From Anaerolinea thermophila (GTDB taxonomy: Bacteria; Chloroflexota; Anaerolineae; Anaerolineales; DRKV01), in contig DYKW01000003.1 of assembly GCA_020722405.1 (NCBI GenBank), forward strand, positions 17,178-23,462: a stretch of DNA of 6,285 bases. Direction: 5' to 3'. The position numbers and the translations under genes are program-made. The notes below the pieces were generated by a model, which did not search any database, was not told the DNA's origin, and was given only the letters and a program-made list of their open reading frames with translations. Positions within the stretch are counted from its first letter, which is position 1. Each line of letters opens with the position of its first letter. Positions 1 through 5,229 of this stretch are shown piece by piece.

Positions 1-146
1 CAAAGTGGTTGGTCTGCCCTGCCAGACAGAGCCTGATGGTACGGTGAGAAGGTTACAGAGTCTCCCACCATTCTTTGGCGAAAACTAATATAGCGAGCAA
101 ATAGAAAACGCCAACGTGAAGAGCACGGGGTAACGGCACTACGTTG

Positions 147-1145
147 CTACGAAGATTTTTGTTCTATTTTCATCGAAAGTTGCGCCAATTGTATGCGCAG
201 GTCTTCTACAATGCGTTCGTTGCCACCTTCGTCCCCCAGGGTAGCGAGTTGATATTTTTTATGCACCAGTTCACCGCACAGTTGGTAGAACTTGCGAGTT
301 TCTTTGTATTTGCCTTCCATTAATGCCCGCAGGCGAGCCATGCTTTGTTTCCAGGTTGAACAGGCTACCTGGTACTGCTCTGGGGTAATTACGCCGGAGC
401 GTACTTCGGATTGTAACAAGCGCACAAGAAGTTTTTGTTCGCGTGCCAACACCCATAATAAGAAAATCGCCATGGCGATCCAGCCTGTCCAGTCAATGAG
501 TGTCCCCGCGAGCAGCCCGGTCGTACTGTCGAATAATGTAGCAATGGTATTGTGCATAGCGTGTGCGAAGACAGCAAAAATCCAGCCAGTGATGGGAGCA
601 CCTACCTTGACCACAAAATTGCGGTTCAATCGTGAAACTGCCAGGCCAATGCCGGTAAAAGCGGTGTAAAAAGGATGCTGCCAGCCAACTAGAATGACGC
701 GGATGAAAGCCAGTGCCAACAAGCCGCTCAAACCGTTTTCGGCGTAGCCGTAATTGTAGATGTAGTAGGTATTTTCTGTGGCTGCAAACCCCAAGGCTAC
801 GATGGCCGCGTACACAATGCCATCCACTATAGAATCGAATTCCTTGCGAGCAACCAAGTACACCAGGAGGACGGCAAATCCCTTCAGGCTTTCTTCTACC
901 AGGGGGGCGATGAGTGCGCTGGTGCCAAGGTCGGTGGCCGATTCCGAGCCGGTGAACATGTAGATGCCTACCCCCAAAACGGTATTGATGATGAAGGCGG
1001 CACCAGCCGCTATTACGACCCCCCACATAAAGACTGCTCCCAGCAGGATTTTGGGTTCCTTTTCGTAACGGTCAACCCAATATATCAGCCAGGCATAAAA
1101 AAAAACTGGGAGAAAGCCAAAAGCAAGCGCTAATAGAAAGCCCAT
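147..1145 (-). CDS. PrsW-family intramembrane zinc metalloprotease
   Basis: A 332-residue polytopic membrane protein with about eight hydrophobic segments (roughly 2-24, 33-57, 75-98, 106-122, 139-155, 157-172, 177-203, 210-234). The PrsW signatures are present in order: EESLK at 84-88, GFAATEN ending at E124-N125, H157 in WQHPFYTAFTG, and HAMHN at 195-199. The glutamates and histidines are the expected metal-binding and catalytic set. In Bacillus subtilis, PrsW makes the first cut in the anti-sigma factor RsiW. The substrate here is unknown and no sigma/anti-sigma gene is nearby. After the last membrane segment a soluble tail of about 95 residues (235-332) is rich in Lys, Arg, Glu and Gln and probably helical. 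The ATG is supported by AGAGG (1153-1157) seven bases upstream. The gene appears monocistronic behind its own promoter. Family assignment is firm; substrate and role are inference. Confidence 0.9.
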   Translation of the reverse strand: MGFLLALAFGFLPVFFYAWLIYWVDRYEKEPKILLGAVFMWGVVIAAGAAFIINTVLGVGIYMFTGSESATDLGTSALIAPLVEESLKGFAVLLVYLVARKEFDSIVDGIVYAAIVALGFAATENTYYIYNYGYAENGLSGLLALAFIRVILVGWQHPFYTAFTGIGLAVSRLNRNFVVKVGAPITGWIFAVFAHAMHNTIATLFDSTTGLLAGTLIDWTGWIAMAIFLLWVLAREQKLLVRLLQSEVRSGVITPEQYQVACSTWKQSMARLRALMEGKYKETRKFYQLCGELVHKKYQLATLGDEGGNERIVEDLRIQLAQLSMKIEQKSS

Positions 1146-1207
1146 GGGTTTGCCTCTAATGGAAGAATATTGTGGTTAACGTAGCAGATAGTGGATACGT
1201 TGTCTGT

Positions 1208-1236
1208 ATTCTACCCGATACATTGTTTTGCGGCAA
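1208..1236 (-). promoter_or_regulatory. Predicted sigma70-type promoter of the PrsW gene
   Basis: On the minus strand, TTGCCG (1236-1231) is followed by exactly 17 bases and then TAGAAT (1213-1208). This matches the -35 consensus at 4 of 6 positions and the -10 consensus at 5 of 6. Transcription would start near 1201, leaving a leader of about 55 nt before the ATG at 1145. Position, spacing and strand all fit the PrsW gene. It is a motif match only. Confidence 0.45.
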
Positions 1237-1327
1237 CTTTTTTTGTAGGTTTGGCAGCAAGTCGGGTCTCTATTCCGAAAATAGATCACCGGTGTTTGGC
1301 AAAACCGGCGGATAGCCGACATTAGTC

Positions 1328-1354
1328 CACAGATGGCACAGATGACGCAGATTT
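1328..1354. repeat. Three tandem 9-bp units (CACAGATGG type)
   Basis: The units are CACAGATGG (1328-1336), CACAGATGA (1337-1345) and CGCAGATTT (1346-1354). The third is degenerate and runs into seven further or overlapping T residues. Similar ACAGAT-type tandems are, from memory, common in gaps of Chloroflexota and cyanobacterial genomes. No function is assigned. Confidence 0.6.
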
Positions 1355-1521
1355 TTTTAATTGCTCTCTGGTGAAAAACAATGTAAATTTGCGATCGAAT
1401 AAGAAAACGCCAGAATCTAGCAGATCATTTTCGTTCTTGGTGGTATGCCAGGGAGCATGTTGATTTCTCAAATTTTTGGGGTGTCTACGCAAAGTTGTTA
1501 AGACGCAAAAGGAATAGCAGA

Positions 1522-1539
1522 GGCGGCTTCCACGCCGCC
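1522..1539. repeat. Short GC-rich hairpin
   Basis: GGCGGC (1522-1527) and GCCGCC (1534-1539) form a perfect 6-bp stem around the 6-nt loop TTCCAC. It lies 35 bp from the larger palindrome at 1575-1605. No T-run follows on either strand, so it is not a convincing intrinsic terminator. It may be part of the same intergenic repeat mosaic. Confidence 0.5.
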
Positions 1540-1574
1540 GGACAGCCTATGAATCCCTCACCCACCGTCAGAGA

Positions 1575-1607
<33 letters not shown>

Positions 1608-1615
1608 AAACCTCG

Positions 1616-1676
1616 CCACGAAGGTCCAAAGGCACGAAGGAAAGAATAAAGGCTTTGTGTCTTGGTGCCTTGGTGG
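1616..1676. repeat. Imperfect inverted repeat of CACGAAGG / CCTTGGTG motifs
   Basis: The left arm (1616-1644) repeats CACGAAGG-like words and the right arm (1653-1676) carries their approximate reverse complement (CTTGGTGCCTTGGTGG), around an 8-nt spacer, AATAAAGG. The outer nine bases of each arm pair at 8 of 9 positions; inner pairing is looser and needs gaps. The arms also contain internal direct repetition. It looks like a decayed intergenic repeat, not a gene. Confidence 0.5.
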
Positions 1677-1747
1677 TAGAAAACGCTCAGGTTATTGAGA
1701 TGATACAGTGCGGCGTTGTTTTGGGACAAGTACTTACCTGCCCTTCG

Positions 1748-2395
1748 TTATCCCACACTTTGTTCGTAATGCAATGCCACCCTGTGAATGCGTGCCAGAT
1801 GCGGCTCGATACCCATGGCATCTAGCACTTCTTCAGGACGTCCCGTCGCACTTTCTTTAGCGCTCAGGTGCATGTGCAAACGCTGATGGCCTGCTTCATC
1901 GTTTGGCAGTACGTCCAGTGCGAAAATTAAAGGGCACAGGTCGTACTTTTTTTTACGGCGAATGCGTGGCAAATGGTCAACGGCCATTAAAGATGCCGTC
2001 CGCTCTGGCAGATCAGGGATGGGCTGCAATAGGGTGATGAGGTACTCGGCACTTTGCATCAGGCTTTGTAAGGCTGGGGCATGTTGTTCTTCCTCTGATA
2101 CTTCTTCTACCTGATGAATTGCAATCCCAGGAGGCGCAACCTGCTTTAGTTGATCTTCCAGCGCGTGGATTTCATGCTGTGTTTCCAGCCAAAAATCCAC
2201 AATCTCGGTCTCGCTGGTGAATCCTAGCGGCAGAGCGGCGGCCAGTTGGATGCGGGGACGCGGATTAAAGCCTTGACTGTAGACGGTCGGCAAGCCGGCA
2301 CGTCGCAGCAGACGTTCCCAGGCGCGTTGCATATCCAGGTGCCCGGTGTAGCGCATGGCTTCTGTTTTGGAGAAAAATACCCGAATGCGTTGCAT
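1748..2395 (-). CDS. DUF2344 / TIGR03936 radical SAM-linked protein
   Basis: A 215-residue soluble protein of the DUF2344 (TIGR03936) family, which occurs either fused to or just downstream of TIGR03960 radical SAM proteins. The family block is clear: RVFFSKTEAMRYTGHLD at residues 5-21, RAGLPTVYSQGFNPRPRI at 32-49, then LPLGFTSETEIVDFWLE at 55-71. No catalytic function is established for the family to my knowledge; acting with the neighbouring radical SAM enzyme is inferred from conserved adjacency. The frame is open back to an ATG at 2524, but those 43 extra residues do not resemble the family, whose members start near MQRIRVFF, so I place the start at 2395. No good Shine-Dalgarno sequence precedes either ATG. 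It lies 144 nt after the radical SAM gene and is probably cotranscribed with it. Confidence 0.85.
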   Translation of the reverse strand: MQRIRVFFSKTEAMRYTGHLDMQRAWERLLRRAGLPTVYSQGFNPRPRIQLAAALPLGFTSETEIVDFWLETQHEIHALEDQLKQVAPPGIAIHQVEEVSEEEQHAPALQSLMQSAEYLITLLQPIPDLPERTASLMAVDHLPRIRRKKKYDLCPLIFALDVLPNDEAGHQRLHMHLSAKESATGRPEEVLDAMGIEPHLARIHRVALHYEQSVG

Positions 2396-2500
2396 GGTTG
2401 TTGATTTTGTGGTGATTTCAAAAGCAAACAGGCTTGTTTGTTTGCCGTGTCTGAATGTCCGTGGAAGGATGAGATTTTCAGCCTGTTTTTTCGTGGAGAA

Positions 2501-2521
2501 GGGACAGCATTGCTGTGTCCC
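2501..2521 (-). promoter_or_regulatory. Hairpin between the radical SAM and DUF2344 genes
   Basis: GGGACA (2501-2506) and TGTCCC (2516-2521) form a perfect 6-bp stem, with a smaller CAGCA/TGCTG palindrome partly inside it. It begins 18 nt after the stop of the radical SAM gene. No T-run follows on the minus strand, so full termination is unlikely. It might stabilise the upstream message or mark a processing site. A second, AT-rich stem, CAAACA/TGTTTG (2425-2440), follows nearer the DUF2344 start. Confidence 0.35.
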
Positions 2522-2539
2522 CATGGCGCAAGTAGATGG

Positions 2540-4462
2540 TCAACCTTGGACCTGCACCATCGGTACGACATGGTGGCGCTCTTTGGGTCTGACCTCTGGA
2601 CACTGCCAAACAGGACCAGGGTTGGCAATGCGTAAATCTTTGAATGTGGGCAGGATGCCGCAGGCAAAGCACTGGTGACGGCAATCTATGCGTGTTTTCT
2701 GCTGTTGGCTCCACATATAATCTTGTGCCAGGAAGCGCTTGCGTACTGTAGTGCTGAGGTGCTCCCAGGGGAAAATCTCATCAATGTTGCGTTCACGATG
2801 AGTGTAGAAGGCCGGATCGAGACCTGCTTCGGCGAAGGCTTCCATCCAAAAATCATAACGAAAGTATTCATGCCAGGCATCGAATTTTGCCCCGCGCTGC
2901 CAGGCGCGGTAGATTACCTCTGCCAGGCGGCGGTCTCCGCGGGAGAGGAAGGCTTCTACCATGGTTTCGTACGGGTTGTTCCAGTTTAATTTTAGCCCTT
3001 TCCCGCGTGCTTCTTGTTGCAGTAATGCTTGCTTGGCTTGTATCTGTTCCAAAGTGTCGCAGGGCACCCACTGAAAAGGAGTGTGTGGTTTGGGCACAAA
3101 AGTGCTTACGCCAGCGTGCACCTTTGCCCGCCCGCCGATGATTTTGCGCCCTTCCTCGCGTACCGTCTTGACCAGGTCGGCGATGGCTTGCACATCCTCC
3201 AGTGTCTCGGATGGATGCCCAATCATGAAGTACAGTTTGATGGTGTGCCAGCCGCGGCTGTAAATTGCGCGCGCCGTTTCGAGTAATTGTTCTGTGCTGA
3301 CGGGCTTGTTGATGATGTTGCGCATGCGTTCGGTGGCGGCCTCGGGGGCCAGGGTAAAGCCGCCGCGTCGTGATGTCTGCAGTTCGTCCATCAGGTCTAT
3401 GGAAAAACTTTCAATGCGCATGGAAGGCAGCGAGAGATTGATGTGCTGATTGGCAAAGCGTTTGGTAGCCTGTTGTACCAGGTCTAACACATGCGTATAG
3501 TCAGAAGATGACAGAGAGAGCAACCCGATTTCTTCGATGCCGGTGTTATGGAGCGCCTGTTCGATGGCCTCCAGTATTTCTTCCACCGGACGTTCGCGCA
3601 CAGGGCGGTTGACCATGCCAGCCTGACAGAAGCGACAGCCGCGTGTGCAACCGCGCATGATTTCTATTGGTACGCGGTTGTGGGTAATATCCACATACGG
3701 TACAAGCGGACGTTTGGGAGGGGGAGGCAGTTTGGCAACGACGCGTTTTTGTATCGTTTCAGGAGCACCACCCCAGGTGCGTTCAATACCTGCAAGGGTA
3801 CCGTCTTCGTGGTAATGGGGTTCGTAAAATGTCGGCACGTAGACACCCCAGATACAGGCGAGCGTTTCCAGTAAGGCGCGACGTGGTGCTCCACTGCGTT
3901 TCCAGGCCTGGTGGGCTTCCACGATCTCATGGATGACTTCTTCCCCTTCTCCCAGTACAAAAGCGTCGAAGAAAGCATGAATTGGTTCTGGGTTGTACAC
4001 TGCGTGTCCGCCGGCAATCACCAATGGGTCATCTGGGCTGCGTTGTTCTGCGAATATCGGAATACCGCCCAGATCTAGCGCGTTCAAACTATTGGTGTAC
4101 AAGGTTTCGTAGGGCAGGCTGAAGCCCACAATATCGAAATCTTTTAGCGCATGTTTGCTTTCTAGCGAGTACAGCGGCATGCCGACGCGCCGCATTTGCG
4201 CTTCCATGTCTGGCCAGGGGGAGAAGACGCGTTCAGCCCAGGTATCGGGACGCCGGTTCAATTGGTCGTAGAGCACGGTCATCCCCAGGTTGGACATCCC
4301 CAGGTCATAGACATCGGGAAAGACAAAGGCCACGTGTGTTTGGACTGCATCCCATGTCTTGACAACCTGATTGAGTTCGCCACCGGTATAACGCCCTGGT
4401 TTTTGCACCAACGGGAGGATTTTTTCCAGTTCAAATTGTACGCGTTCGGGCGTCCAGGTCAT
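2540..4462 (-). CDS. TIGR03960-family B12-binding-domain radical SAM protein
   Basis: A 640-residue cytoplasmic protein. Residues 40-200 form the B12-binding-like domain (FPDVYDLGMSNLG at 48-60, GFSLPYET at 113-120, GGHAVYNPEP at 151-160), but I see no DxHxxG cobalamin motif, so B12 may not bind through a lower histidine ligand. The radical SAM core follows, with the Fe-S motif CTRGCRFC giving C272, C276 and C279, then LAPEAATERMR at 371-381 and GHPSET at 415-420. The tail carries NPYETMVEAFLSRGDRR (496-512), HRERNIDE (555-562) and a cysteine cluster C594, C598, C601, with C621 further on. Reaction and substrate are unknown. The ATG is supported by AGAGG (4468-4472) five bases upstream and a TATAAT box at 4501-4506. 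The downstream DUF2344 partner fits the usual context; other bacteria often place this pair near ribonuclease G, which is not in this window. Confidence 0.9.
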   Translation of the reverse strand: MTWTPERVQFELEKILPLVQKPGRYTGGELNQVVKTWDAVQTHVAFVFPDVYDLGMSNLGMTVLYDQLNRRPDTWAERVFSPWPDMEAQMRRVGMPLYSLESKHALKDFDIVGFSLPYETLYTNSLNALDLGGIPIFAEQRSPDDPLVIAGGHAVYNPEPIHAFFDAFVLGEGEEVIHEIVEAHQAWKRSGAPRRALLETLACIWGVYVPTFYEPHYHEDGTLAGIERTWGGAPETIQKRVVAKLPPPPKRPLVPYVDITHNRVPIEIMRGCTRGCRFCQAGMVNRPVRERPVEEILEAIEQALHNTGIEEIGLLSLSSSDYTHVLDLVQQATKRFANQHINLSLPSMRIESFSIDLMDELQTSRRGGFTLAPEAATERMRNIINKPVSTEQLLETARAIYSRGWHTIKLYFMIGHPSETLEDVQAIADLVKTVREEGRKIIGGRAKVHAGVSTFVPKPHTPFQWVPCDTLEQIQAKQALLQQEARGKGLKLNWNNPYETMVEAFLSRGDRRLAEVIYRAWQRGAKFDAWHEYFRYDFWMEAFAEAGLDPAFYTHRERNIDEIFPWEHLSTTVRKRFLAQDYMWSQQQKTRIDCRHQCFACGILPTFKDLRIANPGPVWQCPEVRPKERHHVVPMVQVQG

Positions 4463-4500
4463 AAATACCTCTAAAAGTAGGATGGATAAACGATAAAATA

Positions 4501-4506
4501 ATTATA
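4501..4506 (-). promoter_or_regulatory. Perfect TATAAT -10 box upstream of the radical SAM gene
   Basis: The minus strand reads TATAAT at 4506-4501, 38 nt before the ATG at 4462. This predicts transcription starting near 4494 and a leader of about 30 nt containing AGAGG. The surroundings are AT-rich, as expected for a promoter. No convincing -35 is visible; at a 17-nt spacer the hexamer is AGTCCA. The box lies just past the predicted ndk terminator, which fits a new transcription unit starting here. Confidence 0.45.
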
Positions 4507-4534
4507 CCGTGTATGCGAAAAACTGGACTAAAGT

Positions 4535-4571
4535 AGGAAAAATTACTGGGCGAAAGCAACGCCTTCGCCCA
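4535..4571 (-). terminator. Predicted ndk terminator; dispersed-repeat copy 2
   Basis: TGGGCGAA (4547-4554) and TTCGCCCA (4564-4571) form a perfect 8-bp stem, extended by a GC/GC pair after one mismatch. On the minus strand the stem is followed by GTAATTTTTCC, with five T residues at 4542-4538. This makes it a plausible intrinsic terminator about 70-105 nt past the ndk stop. Its core (4549-4569) matches 18 of 21 bases of the palindrome core at 1580-1600, so a repeat-family element may serve as the terminator here. Confidence 0.5.
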
Positions 4572-4604
4572 GGGGAGGGTGGAGCCTTTAGGGGAACGAG
4601 GCCA

Positions 4605-4639
4605 CCCAAAAGGGGGGGCTGTTCCCACTCCCTTTTGGG
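4605..4639 (-). terminator. 10-bp hairpin directly after the ndk stop codon
   Basis: CCCAAAAGGG (4605-4614) and CCCTTTTGGG (4630-4639) are perfect reverse complements separated by 15 nt. The stem begins one base past the ndk stop codon (4641-4643). No T-run follows on the minus strand, so it may protect the 3' end or pause polymerase, with termination at the hairpin further on. Neighbouring GGGTGG/CCACCC and GGGAAC/GTTCCC pairs could form competing stems. Confidence 0.4.
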
Positions 4640-4640
4640 G

Positions 4641-5090
4641 TTATTCAAAATACCAGGGGTCGAGCGCGCGTTCCCAGGAGACCAATTCGTCTTCTCGGAA
4701 CCATAGGGCGACTTCTTTTTCTCCATTTTCCGGGCTGTCAGAAGCGTGGGTCAGGTTACGTCCTACTTCCAGGCCGAAATCGTGACGAATCGTGCCAGGA
4801 GCGGCTTCGGTGGGGCGGGTAGCGCCCATGGTTTGTCGTACCGCCGCGACCGCGTTGGGGCCTTCCCATGCCATGGCCATGACGGGGGTAGAGATGATAT
4901 AGGCAATCAGGCCATCGTAGAAGGGTTTGCCCTTGTGAATTGCATAGTGGGTCTCGGCTAATTCCTTACTGACCTGCATGAATTTCGCCGCTACCAGGCG
5001 CAGGCCGCGTTGTTCCAGGCGGCGGATGACTTCCCCAATCAGGCCGCGTTGCACTCCATCGGGTTTAACGAGTACGAATGTTTTCTCCAC
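4641..5090 (-). CDS. ndk: Nucleoside diphosphate kinase
   Basis: Nucleoside diphosphate kinase moves the gamma phosphate of a nucleoside triphosphate onto a nucleoside diphosphate through a phosphohistidine intermediate, balancing cytosolic NTP and dNTP pools. The protein is full length at 149 residues from the chosen start. Visible signatures are KTFVLVKPDGVQRGL near the N terminus, GPNAVAAVRQTMGATRP, GTIRHDFG, and the active-site segment RNLTHASDSPENGEKE, whose histidine is residue 115. The frame opens at an ATG at 5102, but the second base of that ATG region begins a strong Shine-Dalgarno sequence: GGAGG (5100-5096) followed by five bases and GTG at 5090. Starting at GTG yields MEKTFVLVKPDG, the usual N terminus. 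Two hairpins lie upstream and a hairpin cluster downstream, so it looks monocistronic. Confidence 0.96.
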   Translation of the reverse strand: MEKTFVLVKPDGVQRGLIGEVIRRLEQRGLRLVAAKFMQVSKELAETHYAIHKGKPFYDGLIAYIISTPVMAMAWEGPNAVAAVRQTMGATRPTEAAPGTIRHDFGLEVGRNLTHASDSPENGEKEVALWFREDELVSWERALDPWYFE

Positions 5091-5095
5091 GAGAA

Positions 5096-5100
5096 CCTCC
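5096..5100 (-). promoter_or_regulatory. ndk Shine-Dalgarno site that decides the start
   Basis: The minus strand reads GGAGG at 5100-5096, five bases before the GTG at 5090-5088. The upstream in-frame ATG at 5102-5100 overlaps this site and has no comparable site of its own in the preceding bases. The GTG start also matches the normal N terminus of the family. Confidence 0.75.
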
Positions 5101-5128
5101 ATAAGGATTCGAAGTTGAAACTGATGGA

Positions 5129-5156
5129 TGATTCAGTGAACCCTGTTACTGAATCA
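5129..5156 (-). promoter_or_regulatory. 9-bp hairpin in the ndk upstream region
   Basis: TGATTCAGT (5129-5137) and ACTGAATCA (5148-5156) are exact reverse complements with a 10-nt interval; one wobble and one A-T pair can extend the stem inward. It lies 26 nt upstream of the 5102 ATG and 38 nt upstream of the GTG. No T-run follows, so it is more likely an operator-like inverted repeat or leader structure than a terminator. No regulator can be named. Confidence 0.35.
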
Positions 5157-5172
5157 CCACAGGATTGACAAA

Positions 5173-5206
5173 GCAATGCCTTGCCACTCCAGCGGCAAGG
5201 CATTGC
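5173..5206 (-). terminator. 13-bp hairpin after the HhH/TPR gene
   Basis: GCAATGCCTTGCC (5173-5185) and GGCAAGGCATTGC (5194-5206) are perfect reverse complements around an 8-nt loop. The hairpin starts 23 nt past the stop codon of the HhH/TPR gene. On the minus strand it is followed by TTTGTCAATCC, a weak T-run, so a terminator is plausible but not textbook. TTGTCA in that tail could also be a -35 hexamer for ndk; a matching -10 is poor (TAACAG at a 17-nt spacing). The arms resemble half of the palindrome at 1575-1605. Confidence 0.45.
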
Positions 5207-5229
5207 ACATTGTACCAGATTCACGCATT

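Noticed and set aside
1..70. Minus-strand frame beginning ATGGTGGGAGAC at 70 and open to the left edge
   Set aside because: Only about 23 codons are visible, with no clear ribosome site and no recognisable sequence.
2..88. 28-codon plus-strand frame open from the left edge to TAA, possibly the end of a convergent gene
   Set aside because: A frame this short is expected by chance, the peptide is not recognisable, and without upstream sequence it cannot be supported.
493..1026. 177-codon minus-strand frame inside the PrsW gene
   Set aside because: It is a shifted-frame shadow of the PrsW gene; the product is His/Arg-rich with no domain, while the PrsW frame has full family motifs.
1289..1327. 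GGCAAAACC segment reminiscent of a cyclic-di-GMP-I riboswitch
   Set aside because: The required second conserved block (GACGCAAAGCC type) is absent and the position lies upstream of the predicted promoter.
2425..2440. CAAACA/TGTTTG stem with a following CTTTT as a terminator before the DUF2344 gene
   Set aside because: The stem is only 6 bp and AT-rich and the T-run is short; a terminator here would cut the presumed two-gene unit.
2224..2667. 147-codon minus-strand frame spanning the end of the radical SAM gene and the start of the DUF2344 gene
   Set aside because: It overlaps two well-supported genes in another frame and has no family resemblance, so I do not treat it as a frameshifted linker between them.
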